DNA of 64,000 nucleotides, taken from positions 124,001-188,000 of the forward strand of contig JAHHIA010000009.1 of NCBI GenBank assembly GCA_019359045.1, in the 5' to 3' direction. Both the position numbers and the translations under genes were made by a program. Of the stretch, positions 47,219 through 55,614 are shown in pieces. The stretch comes from Scytolyngbya sp. HA4215-MV1. Lineage in GTDB: Bacteria > Cyanobacteriota > Cyanobacteriia > Leptolyngbyales > Leptolyngbyaceae. Under the pieces are notes generated by a model, which had not been told where the DNA came from, made no database searches, and saw only the letters and a list, made by a program, of their open reading frames with translations. Positions within the stretch are counted from its first letter, which is position 1. Every line of letters starts with the position of its first letter.

Positions 47219-48142
47219 ATGCAACTGGCTGAAAAACTTGCAATCAATTGGCGATCGCGGTTACAAACAGACTGTCCAAGTCTCGATTTGAGCATTCAAG
47301 AAAGTATTGTGCAATGGCTATTGGGAGAAAATCCTGAAAGGTTGAATGAGCTAGAAGCCACTCAACAAGACATTGTTGAACAAGCGATGGATTATCGCTA
47401 TCGGATTCTGCTACAACGCTATCTTTACACAGGTCCCGATCGGGCATATCGCAACCTGATTCAGCGCTTGGGGAGTCTATTTCTAATTCGCAATAGCATT
47501 CGTACTGGCATCGCTTTGAGCCGCGATCGGCACCGCAGTGTTGTAGATGTTCTGCAAGAGGTGATTCATTTACTGCTGCAAAAAGATCGCTATATGCAGC
47601 AACAAATGGACTGGATTCGACAATGCACCCAGGATAGTCGGATGCGCAATGCACTTTTGCTCACCAGTCTCGAAGAATATTGCCTGCGCCCAATTCGCAA
47701 TAAGCCCTTGCTGATCTACCGTTTTGTCAACTATTTGCGGCAGTCTCAACGGGGGGGGATGACTCATATCCCAACCGGCGATTTTATCAAACTGGTCTCC
47801 GAGGAGGTTGCCCCGGATGAATCGGAAGGGCGGGTCAGCTTACTGGACGATGAAGCAATTAACCAATATCAGGATGAGCAAGCCTGGCAAGAGTTGCGCG
47901 AGTTGCAAGCAGAGGTACAGAAAAGACTCGAAGACTATTTAGTACAGAGAAATATTGATGAGAATGCTGTGGACTGGTTGAGATTGTATTTACAGGGACA
48001 TTCTCAAGAAATGATTGCAAAAACTTTGAACTTGCAAATCAAGCAAGTTTACCGACTGCGAGAAAAAATCAGTTATCACGCCAAAGAAGTATTTGCAACG
48101 AGAAGTCAACCAGAATTAGTCTCAGAATGGCTCAGACATTAA
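47219..48142 (+). CDS. HetZ-like regulatory protein
   Basis: The 307-residue product has an N-terminal helical region (LDLSIQESIVQWLLGENPER, YRILLQRYLYTGPDRAYRNL, RNSIRTGIALSRDRHRSVVDVLQEV) and a C-terminal helix-turn-helix-like segment (WLRLYLQGHSQEMIAKTLNL, IKQVYRLREKISYHAKEVF). This resembles HetZ-related proteins of cyanobacteria; a sigma-like or regulatory role is inferred. It ends at EWLRH, whereas the homologous protein at the left edge of the window continues about 65 residues with a second HTH. I found no frameshift to explain the shorter end. A terminator lies at 48355-48386. Confidence 0.65.
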   Translation: MQLAEKLAINWRSRLQTDCPSLDLSIQESIVQWLLGENPERLNELEATQQDIVEQAMDYRYRILLQRYLYTGPDRAYRNLIQRLGSLFLIRNSIRTGIALSRDRHRSVVDVLQEVIHLLLQKDRYMQQQMDWIRQCTQDSRMRNALLLTSLEEYCLRPIRNKPLLIYRFVNYLRQSQRGGMTHIPTGDFIKLVSEEVAPDESEGRVSLLDDEAINQYQDEQAWQELRELQAEVQKRLEDYLVQRNIDENAVDWLRLYLQGHSQEMIAKTLNLQIKQVYRLREKISYHAKEVFATRSQPELVSEWLRH

Positions 48143-49088
48143 GCTTAAAAGCGAACCCAATTGCTTGATTAACGACCTAAAAACTTGACTAATTTTCTTA
48201 ACGAACCAACCATCAATCAACCGTTTCTAAAAGCACCTTACAAATTGCGACTTTGAAACTAGTTGACTACCATCTCATTTAACCAAAATCCACACAGGTA
48301 ACCCTGGGGGAATGGCATCACTCAAGGGTGCCAATCGGGATCTAATTTCGCTTGGAAAAAGAGATTTCGAAAGGTCTCTTTTTCCCCAGCCTCGCCAATT
48401 CGGAAAGACTTGAGAACAATAGCCCGGGCGGAGTGTGCCTCAGATCACGAATAAGCCGTGTCTTAGATCACTGTCAACTTAACTCAAAAAGATTATGTCT
48501 TCTAATTACAAAATACGGACGACGAGTAGCCTTTTTGAAAGTGAAAAAGAATTGGCGATTTTTATCTAATATTGTCTTTAAGATACTGATGCCTAAGACA
48601 AGTTTGATAGAATAAACTGAGAAATATCAAAAGTTTATTGCTTTTTTATTTCCGTCTCCCAATTTCTACGCAAAGGTTAAGAAATTGGTCAACGAAGCCA
48701 TTTTAAGTGTTTTTACTATAAGCTGATTTTTATATCTGGTTAATGTTACGGCTTTGACCCCCCTTCGGTTTTCCAGAAAAGTTTTGATCTAGCGAACTCA
48801 AAATATTTTTCAGGAGTCCATTGTGCTCAATCATCTGAAGCCAGGATCTTTGGTGCATTCAGAATTTACTTCGTTTCTAGGAATTTGCTGAATCGGGTTG
48901 CATGTTGGTTTTCTAAGTGGCTAGGCAATATCAAATGACAGAGGCTTCGGAGCCTAAGAGGGTCACCGACTCTCGCGGAGAAATACATTTTTCCACCTTC
49001 CTCTTTCATCGGATAGCAGCTCTCTACTTAGATTTTTTGTTTTTAGAGCACTGTTTAAAATCGTTTGTTCTTCAGATCATCCACTCTT
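48143..49088. other. Long AT-rich intergenic region
   Basis: Apart from the terminator at 48355-48386, I see no gene, repeat or RNA family in these 950 bp. An 87-codon frame at 48352-48615 overlaps the terminator and has no protein-like features. Confidence 0.5.
48355..48386 (+). terminator. Terminator downstream of the HetZ-like gene
   Basis: GGAAAAAGAGA and TCTCTTTTTCC form an 11-bp stem; the right arm supplies the T-run. It lies 212 nt past the stop of the HetZ-like gene on the plus strand. Confidence 0.6.
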
Positions 49089-50453
49089 ATGGCATCTCTA
49101 TCGGGTAACAGAGTCAGGGCTAATGACTCGCAAATCGCTGATCAGTCTCTCTCTGCCAGTTCTAAGTCGGGGTTAAAAGTTGAGTTGGATACAGAATTGA
49201 CCTTTCGCTTGATTGATAGCATCTTGCCTTTCGAAGCCTGTCTTTATCATCAAATCATCCCGCTCTCCCTGGAAGGGAGCCGCATCAAGTTGGGGATGGT
49301 TAATTTGGACGATAGTGCAGCATTGGATTATGTACGCCGTATCCTGGCATACATGAACTGCTCTTTGGTGCCCCAACCGATCTCTTCGGATGATCATCAT
49401 CGACTGCTGTCTGCCTATCTAAACCACACAGGCAAACAAAAGCAGTTGGTGCGATCGCAGCGCGAAACCCCAGCCGAAGCGACATCACCCTCTGGCTCCC
49501 CCCAAGACAAGCCACCCGCCCAATCTGCGGAAAAAGCAAAAGCACCTTCGGTTGATCGCAATGCTCAGCCAACATTGGTCGTCGATAGTCCTGAAGAACT
49601 GAGCTTCTTAGATTTTGACGCGCAGCCGTCACCTGCTCCTGCCGAGTCTGTTGTGCCCCCATCCGTGCCAGAAATGGATGTGGCTAAGGCACAACGCCAA
49701 CTCGAAGAGGTGATTGCCCCCAATAACGAAGCAGGTGGCAATGAAAAATCGACTGTTTTGTTAGATCCAGACACCCTTTCCCCTCCCACTATTCCTCTGG
49801 AAATTGATGGGTTGCCTGTACTCGACATTCACGCACAACACTTGTCTGATTCTGCGGAGGTATTGATGACGTTACCTCCCAACCAATTGTTGCAAGAACT
49901 GTTGGCACGTGTACTAGTGGGTGGAATTGGACGGCTCTATATCGAACGGCAGCAGCAGCGAGGCCGGGTGCTTTGGAGTCAAAATGGTATTTTGCAGTCT
50001 GTACTGGAAAACGTAGACATTTCCATTATTCAGGGAATGATTAATGAGTTAAAGCTGTTGACCCATTTGCCCCTGATTACGATCGAAAAACCGAAGCAGG
50101 TTGAAATCGAACGGCTTTATCAAAGGCATCGGTTATTATTGCGATTGAGAGTGATGCCCGGTGCTCATGGGGAAGAAGCCACCCTACAAGTTTTGCGGGG
50201 GGCAGCACTCAAGTTTTATCAGCAGCAACAACTGGCAAATCTCAGTCGGGATGCCTTGGGAATTGCTCAGCAGCTACAAAATAAGGTGAATGAGATCCGT
50301 AGTCGGACTCGCTTTGAGTCGCTCATTGCTGCAGATCAATTAGATATCGTACCTGCGTTACGCAATTTGCTCAAACAGGTGGATCATCAATTACAAGAGT
50401 TGCGAGAGATTCAAAGCATGACCTATCCACACGAAGAGACTGAAGAATCCTAG
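49089..50453 (+). CDS. GspE/PilB-like protein lacking the ATPase domain
   Basis: From ATG 49089 the 454-residue product has an N-terminal MshEN-type (GspE N1) domain: LIDSILPFEACLYHQIIPLSLEGSRIK, ALDYVRRILAYMNCSLVPQPIS. A long proline/alanine/serine linker (about 125-250) follows. The C-terminal domain (about 258-400) resembles the N2 domain of PilB/GspE: NQLLQELLARVLVGGIGRLYIERQQQ, GRVLWSQNGILQSVLENV, LKLLTHLPLI and LLRLRVMPGAHGEEATLQVLR. The protein ends with coiled-coil-like helices. There is no Walker A or B motif. So it cannot be a pilus motor; it may regulate or assemble with the type IV pilus ATPase, perhaps through c-di-GMP, as some MshEN domains do. Confidence 0.75.
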   Translation: MASLSGNRVRANDSQIADQSLSASSKSGLKVELDTELTFRLIDSILPFEACLYHQIIPLSLEGSRIKLGMVNLDDSAALDYVRRILAYMNCSLVPQPISSDDHHRLLSAYLNHTGKQKQLVRSQRETPAEATSPSGSPQDKPPAQSAEKAKAPSVDRNAQPTLVVDSPEELSFLDFDAQPSPAPAESVVPPSVPEMDVAKAQRQLEEVIAPNNEAGGNEKSTVLLDPDTLSPPTIPLEIDGLPVLDIHAQHLSDSAEVLMTLPPNQLLQELLARVLVGGIGRLYIERQQQRGRVLWSQNGILQSVLENVDISIIQGMINELKLLTHLPLITIEKPKQVEIERLYQRHRLLLRLRVMPGAHGEEATLQVLRGAALKFYQQQQLANLSRDALGIAQQLQNKVNEIRSRTRFESLIAADQLDIVPALRNLLKQVDHQLQELREIQSMTYPHEETEES

Positions 50454-50533
50454 TGACGATCGCTTCAACTAACTTCAGTGCTCTTCTCAAGAGAGGGTTC
50501 ATCCTTTGGTAACCCGATCATCGCCACATGGAG

Positions 50534-51802
50534 CTAGAAGAAATCCCAACAGAAGGGCGGGGTAGACTGCCACGCAATATCGAGTTTTTGTAGGAGCGAT
50601 CGATCCCCTTCAAATTCAATTTCCCGAGTCCACACCAACTCGGTTGATCGTCGCAGACCACAAAAGAGTTCAGTTAAATGAGCAATCGAGGTTTTCAGAA
50701 TCGCAGGTGCAACTTTTTTCACGATCTGCATCTGTCCCGCTGCAAAATTGACGGTTAGGGTTTGTTCGCCCAAGATTGGATCATCAATCTGAAAGGTGAG
50801 GGTAAAGGCTGAGCCGGACTGAATGGGACGCAGTTGAAAAGCCGCCGTCAAATCGGCAAGCCGCCACATAAATCCACCCCCCATTTCGCCAAAACGATGG
50901 GTTAACCCATAAAGGGGGCTATGTTGACCAGCCACACGATGCCGTTGTTGTTCTTTGAGTAAATATGGAAAGGGATCTTCGGGGTAAGTATTCCAAACCA
51001 CCACCTCGACCTGATCCTCTAAAGCAGCTAAAAAGCCCAAAATTCCCCGATAGGCTTCGGCGGTCAATGCCACCCATTCCTGCACGACCAACCCAAGCGA
51101 CTGAAACAAAGGCGTTTCAGGAAAGTTGAATTGAAACACGACATAGCCCAGCAATTTTCCGGATTCAACATAGCAATAAATTTCGCGTCCGTGGTTGCGT
51201 GCCAAACGAGATTGCCAGTGAGAGGACTGACGCTTCAACCACCCATTGTGACGAGCAGCAGATTGCTGATAAATCTGCTGAAGTGCCGACTGATGCTGTT
51301 CTGGATCGTAGGGAATGATGCCAAACCGCTCCGGATAGAGTGGCAAACTTCGGCAAGCCACTGGGTATTGATGCACTCTACCAACCCATGCCCAACCCAA
51401 TTGGCGATAGAACCCATGCTGAAACGGATACAACATAATCAGCGGAATCTGTCGGGTGCGGGCATGATCCAGCGCATGTTCCAACAATAGACGGGCAATG
51501 CGTTGCTTACGTCCCTCTGGGGCAACCGCAACCCCTGCAATGCCCATAGTGGGAAATTCCTGGGATTCTATAAATAACGCTAGATCAATTTGGGTATAAA
51601 CCCCAATACCTAAGCGAGTCAGGTCTTCGATCGCCAAAAACTGTCGTCGTCCTGGTGGATTAAGCCCTTGCGGGAACCAATCGCGCTCAATCTCGGTATT
51701 GGATTGTAACGGCGCAAATGCCAATCGTTCCAGATTAACGATTTGCGGCAGGTCATCTGTTTGAGCAAGGCGAAGGGTAATGCCTGGAAGATCAAGCGCC
51801 AT
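50534..51802 (-). CDS. Eis-like GNAT N-acetyltransferase
   Basis: The product is 422 residues from ATG 51802 (MALDLPGITLRLAQTDDLPQ). It has the Eis architecture: N-terminal GNAT fold with the acetyl-CoA loop VAVAPEGRKQRIARLLLEHAL and FYRQLGWAW, a second GNAT-like domain, and a C-terminal sterol-carrier-like domain (LGEQTLTVNFAAG). Eis of mycobacteria acetylates amines including aminoglycosides; substrates here are unknown. The start lies two nucleotides after the stop of DAHP synthase, indicating co-transcription. Confidence 0.88.
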   Translation of the reverse strand: MALDLPGITLRLAQTDDLPQIVNLERLAFAPLQSNTEIERDWFPQGLNPPGRRQFLAIEDLTRLGIGVYTQIDLALFIESQEFPTMGIAGVAVAPEGRKQRIARLLLEHALDHARTRQIPLIMLYPFQHGFYRQLGWAWVGRVHQYPVACRSLPLYPERFGIIPYDPEQHQSALQQIYQQSAARHNGWLKRQSSHWQSRLARNHGREIYCYVESGKLLGYVVFQFNFPETPLFQSLGLVVQEWVALTAEAYRGILGFLAALEDQVEVVVWNTYPEDPFPYLLKEQQRHRVAGQHSPLYGLTHRFGEMGGGFMWRLADLTAAFQLRPIQSGSAFTLTFQIDDPILGEQTLTVNFAAGQMQIVKKVAPAILKTSIAHLTELFCGLRRSTELVWTREIEFEGDRSLLQKLDIAWQSTPPFCWDFF

Positions 51803-51804
51803 GA

Positions 51805-52863
51805 TCAGGCAAGGGCAGCGGTGGGCTGTTCCCACCGATTCATTACTTTACCAATCGGTGCCAAATCGCACATCAGGCGATCGAAACGATCGGGTGTGAG
51901 TGATTGGGGACCATCCGAGAGGGCTTTGGCAGGATTGGGGTGGACTTCGATCATCAACGCATCAGTCCCAGCAGCGATCGCAGCCATTGCCATCGCTGGA
52001 ACATATTCGGCTCTGCCCGTGCCGTGACTGGGGTCGATCATAATGGGTAGATGAGTGAGTGCTCGCAAGACTGGGATAGCAGAAAGATCCAGAGTATTGC
52101 GGGCATATTGGCGATCGAAGGTACGAATGCCGCGCTCACACAAAATCACATTGGCATTCCCAGCCGCCAAAATATATTCTGCTGCCATCAGCCATTCCTC
52201 GATCGTGGCAGACATACCGCGCTTCAGGAGTACAGGCTTATCCTGAGCACCAACCTTTTTGAGCAGTGAGAAGTTTTGCATATTGCGCGCTCCCACCTGA
52301 ATCACATCCGCCACTTCTGCCAGGGCTTCCAGATCAGCAGCGTCCATCACTTCCGTGATAATACCCAAACCTGTTACCTCACGGGCTGTGGCAAGCAAAC
52401 CAAGCGCACTCTCACCATGTCCCTGAAACGCATAGGGTGAAGTGCGTGGCTTAAAAGCTCCGCCTCTAAGAAACTTGGCACCTGCCGCCTTAACCCGGTG
52501 TGCCGTCTCAACAATCATCGCTTCATTTTCTACGGAGCAAGGACCTGCCACAACGACCACAGGATGGTGCTCACCAAAGTGCACTACGCCTTGAGGAATC
52601 GGCACAGCAACATTGCTTGCCTCTCCATGTCGATATTCTCGGCTCACGCGCTTAAACGGTTGTTCCACTCTGAGCACTTGCTCAATCCAAGGACTCAGAT
52701 CTTGAAGCTGGAGGGGATCAAGGTCAACCGTATCGCCTACCAGCCCCAACACGACTTTATGTTTGCCGACGATTTTCTCGGGGGAAAGCCCCCAACTGAT
52801 CAACTCCTCGCTCACGCGAACGACTTCAGCTTCTGGAGCACCGATTTTCATGACCACAATCAT
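51805..52863 (-). CDS. aroF: 3-deoxy-7-phosphoheptulonate (DAHP) synthase
   Basis: This enzyme condenses phosphoenolpyruvate and erythrose 4-phosphate, the first step of the shikimate pathway. The 352-residue type I beta form has an N-terminal ACT-like (FLD) regulatory region starting MIVVMKIGAP, then the TIM barrel with VAGPCSVE, KFLRGGAFKPRTSPYAFQG, ITEVMDAADLE, IQVGARNMQNFSLL, PVLLKRGMSATIEEW, ILCERGIRTFD and the metal-site PSHGTG. ATG 52863 is chosen over a start at 52950 because MIVVMK is the family N-terminus. It belongs to a run rpsO-PAM68-DAHP-Eis on the minus strand. Confidence 0.95.
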   Translation of the reverse strand: MIVVMKIGAPEAEVVRVSEELISWGLSPEKIVGKHKVVLGLVGDTVDLDPLQLQDLSPWIEQVLRVEQPFKRVSREYRHGEASNVAVPIPQGVVHFGEHHPVVVVAGPCSVENEAMIVETAHRVKAAGAKFLRGGAFKPRTSPYAFQGHGESALGLLATAREVTGLGIITEVMDAADLEALAEVADVIQVGARNMQNFSLLKKVGAQDKPVLLKRGMSATIEEWLMAAEYILAAGNANVILCERGIRTFDRQYARNTLDLSAIPVLRALTHLPIMIDPSHGTGRAEYVPAMAMAAIAAGTDALMIEVHPNPAKALSDGPQSLTPDRFDRLMCDLAPIGKVMNRWEQPTAALA

Positions 52864-52924
52864 GTTAAGAACTCCTACTGAGTTGGGTGTGTCGCATCTG
52901 GGTGGAACCTCTGCGTTGTCAGGT

Positions 52925-53527
52925 TTACTCTTTACTCGATCGACTTTCACGCTGCGATCGCCAAGTCTCCGTCATCCGTCCCCAATTGGTGGTGAACTCT
53001 CCTATACCAAGCCAACTCCCCCCTTGCTCTTCGTCCCATGAAGACGAAAGCACCCCGTAGGTGAGTCCTGCCACTCCCAGACCAAAGAAACCAAGACTCA
53101 CCAGCAAAACTGCAACGTTAGGCAACTTGAACCAGCCATGCCTGACAATCCAATAGCTGATCGCAAACGTGGACATCCCAAGCGCTGTTGGGATGCCACT
53201 AAAAATCGCCATCCGTTTTACCATCCGGCGACTGACTGCTTCAGGAATAGAGTTACCGGATGAGGCTGTAGAACCTTTCTGGGGTCCAGACTTGCCCCCT
53301 GGAGAAGGTTTAGCAGCTTGGTTCGATTTTGTAGCAGGCTGACTGGATGGTTTCTCAGGCTTCTTGGGCTTACCTGTGGCTTGATTTGCTTTGCCTGCGG
53401 CTTTCTCTGACGGCTCAGCCAGCTTTTGCTGACTGCTCTGGTCAGACTTTGCCGTTTTTTTGCGGCTCTGCGTTGGCTCAAAGGGGAGCCGTTCTCGCTC
53501 AGACGCATTGGGAGATTCGGATGCCAT
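52925..53527 (-). CDS. PAM68-family photosystem II assembly protein
   Basis: The 200-residue protein has a low-complexity charged N-terminal half rich in Lys, Pro, Ser and Gln (about 1-110), then VSRRMVKRMAIFSGIPTALGM, two membrane segments (FAISYWIVRHGWFKLPNVAVLLVSLGFFGLG) and the tail GVLSSSWDEEQGGSWLGIGEF. This is the PAM68 (DUF3464, Sll0933) signature; PAM68 promotes early photosystem II assembly, including CP47. It follows rpsO by 12 nt, an arrangement I recall from other cyanobacteria. Confidence 0.9.
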   Translation of the reverse strand: MASESPNASERERLPFEPTQSRKKTAKSDQSSQQKLAEPSEKAAGKANQATGKPKKPEKPSSQPATKSNQAAKPSPGGKSGPQKGSTASSGNSIPEAVSRRMVKRMAIFSGIPTALGMSTFAISYWIVRHGWFKLPNVAVLLVSLGFFGLGVAGLTYGVLSSSWDEEQGGSWLGIGEFTTNWGRMTETWRSQRESRSSKE

Positions 53528-53539
53528 GACGCTTGCTCC

Positions 53540-53809
53540 CTAACCGCGAATGCCGAGGCGACCAATTAAAGCCCGATAACGTTCCTGGTTCTGCTTTTGG
53601 ATATAGGCAAGCAACCGCTTGCGCTGACCAATCATCTTGAGCAACCCATGCCGAGAAGCATGATCTTTTTTGTTGGTTCTCAGGTGCAGACTGAGCTTAT
53701 TAATACGTTCGGTTAGCATGGCAACCTGGACATCTGCGGAGCCAGTGTCCGTCTCATGAACCTGGTATTCAGAGATAATTTCGTGTTTGCGCTGTTGCAG
53801 CAGAACCAT
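53540..53809 (-). CDS. rpsO: 30S ribosomal protein S15
   Basis: The 89-residue protein has the S15 signature: [56 protein letters not shown] and [18 protein letters not shown]. It binds the central domain of 16S rRNA and begins platform assembly. The start is ATG 53809. The AT-rich leader (53810-53880) shows no clear autoregulatory pseudoknot by eye. Confidence 0.97.
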   Translation of the reverse strand: MVLLQQRKHEIISEYQVHETDTGSADVQVAMLTERINKLSLHLRTNKKDHASRHGLLKMIGQRKRLLAYIQKQNQERYRALIGRLGIRG

Positions 53810-54028
53810 GAATCAATTTCTTCCTGAAATAATGCGACAGTCCCTTATCTTATCACAGGGATAATGGGGATCTAGAGACAAGTTTGGAAGTCGAATCGCG
53901 GTTAGAGTCGGTCGAATTCCATCGATTTTCTCTATCGTGTGATACTATCGATAAGCAACTCAATCCTGGCTCAAGTCGGCTACTTTTGCGATTGTTCAAA
54001 TCCAAAAGACAGTGTTGAGCAGACTCAT

Positions 54029-54109
54029 GCGGATGTGGCGGAATTGGTATACGCGCACGTTTGAGGGGCGTGTGGCTTTGCCTTGCGAGTTCGAGTCTCG
54101 CCATCCGCA
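54029..54109 (+). tRNA. trnL-GAG: tRNA-Leu(GAG)
   Basis: Acceptor stem GCGGATG/CATCCGC pairs perfectly with A as discriminator. The anticodon arm CACGT-TTGAGGG-GCGTG exposes anticodon GAG; a long variable arm and T-arm GAGTTCGAGTCTC are present. CCA is not encoded. This gene is intact and has no intron. Confidence 0.95.
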
Positions 54110-54201
54110 TTCTAATATTCAATACCAATCTCGGCGAACCTGCTGGCTTCCAGTGAAGTCCAGGTTTTCGTTTCAATGGCTGCTGATTGGTTGATGTTTT
54201 C

Positions 54202-55614
54202 TTAAATTGTTTTCTTAAACAGGTAAACAGAGTCTCCCTGACTAACGGCTGCAAAAGTAGGCGATCGCTGCACCTGTTGCAATAATTGGACGGCAAATTC
54301 TGGATTGCTTTGCCAACCAGGATGGCGCAGATTCAGCAAAACATAGTCATAGTCTTCTAATCTCGGTGGCGTGTCTATATTGGTGAATTGCACCTGTGCT
54401 CGATGGGCAAGATGGGGGGCAATATTGTGGGTAGTGAGTACGCTTCCCTGCGTTGGGATTTGGGCGATCGCGGCATTGGTTGCTTGCCAGGTATCCAGCG
54501 AATTGAGATAAATCGAGCCGAAGTATCCCACCTTTGCCAGTGCCAGAAATGCCACCAGTGACCATGCCAAAATTTTCCAGCGCTGGCGTAACCAACCGCG
54601 CCCTTGTCGCCAGGTTTCAATAATGGCAAGGAATAAAAACGGCAACATCGGCAACGAATATTGGAAGACCAAATTGCGCTGAGCCGGAAAATCACTCAAC
54701 AAATTGAGCATCAGCGTGGGCAGTGCACCGATCAGAGAGCCGATCGCTTGCCACGAAAGTCCCCAAATAACGGGGATCAGCAATAAGAGCAGGTATTCTA
54801 AGGTGCTGAGTGAAAAGAGTTTGCCTAGCAGTAAATCGGGACGCAGCAGAAAATTGTGCAGGATCTCTGGGATGGAACGACCGAGAAAACTGTAACGGGC
54901 AGCATGGCGCTCGATCGTCGCTGTTGCTCCGCCAAAGTTGGGGATCACCCATTGGGTGGCAATGAAAAACCAACTGACTCCGGCAAGCAGCGCGATCGCT
55001 CCATACCCGCGTCGTTTCTCAAACACCAGTAACCCCAAACCCAATGCTGCAATGGTTAATGCCAGTACCGCTTTGCAGCCCAAAATGATCAAAAGACTGA
55101 GACAAAAAACGCCCAAACGCTGAGCCCGCGCTGCCCAAACCGCTGTGAGCAAGCAAGGCAACGCCAATACTTCTGGATGAAAATCGAATAAATTGACGTT
55201 GAAAATCAGGGGGTAGAGCAAATAGACGATCGCCAGGACGATCGCCTGCGCTTCTGCTAAACCCGCCTGTCGTACCAAACGATGTAAAGGTAACACCCCC
55301 AGACCCAATGCCAATGCCTGGATTGCCAGCAACCAGTGCACCGATGGGTGAACCCTATACAACAGCGCCAGAGGATAAAAAATCCAGGCAGCATGATCGC
55401 CTAGAATATGAAACCCCAGGAATGAAGAAATTGGCGCTTGTCCCTGGCTGATTAAGTAAATTGCCTGGTCGAAAATGCCCAGATCGTAAGCACCGGACTG
55501 GAACAGCGCATGACGCAAACTACTGAAGCCAAAGAAAACTAGACTGCTCACGATCGCCAGTTTTTCGATCGTGCCTAGAGATTTCCCCAGTTTTTGCCAA
55601 TTTAACCAATCCAT
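54202..55614 (-). CDS. DUF2079 family polytopic membrane protein
   Basis: From ATG 55614 the 470-residue product has about ten membrane segments and the DUF2079 motif FGFSSLRHALFQSGAYDLGIFDQAIYLIS with LGDHAAWIFYPLALLYRVHP. Family members are glycosyltransferase-like (GT-C-type) proteins of unknown substrate. The soluble C-terminal part carries SVLTTHNIAPHLAHRAQV. The start overlaps the end of the upstream mannosyltransferase-like gene by 13 nt, so both are co-transcribed. Confidence 0.88.
   Translation of the reverse strand: MDWLNWQKLGKSLGTIEKLAIVSSLVFFGFSSLRHALFQSGAYDLGIFDQAIYLISQGQAPISSFLGFHILGDHAAWIFYPLALLYRVHPSVHWLLAIQALALGLGVLPLHRLVRQAGLAEAQAIVLAIVYLLYPLIFNVNLFDFHPEVLALPCLLTAVWAARAQRLGVFCLSLLIILGCKAVLALTIAALGLGLLVFEKRRGYGAIALLAGVSWFFIATQWVIPNFGGATATIERHAARYSFLGRSIPEILHNFLLRPDLLLGKLFSLSTLEYLLLLLIPVIWGLSWQAIGSLIGALPTLMLNLLSDFPAQRNLVFQYSLPMLPFLFLAIIETWRQGRGWLRQRWKILAWSLVAFLALAKVGYFGSIYLNSLDTWQATNAAIAQIPTQGSVLTTHNIAPHLAHRAQVQFTNIDTPPRLEDYDYVLLNLRHPGWQSNPEFAVQLLQQVQRSPTFAAVSQGDSVYLFKKTI

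Noticed and set aside
48352-48615. 87-codon plus-strand frame
   Set aside because: Its start lies on the terminator hairpin at 48355-48386 and its composition is not protein-like.
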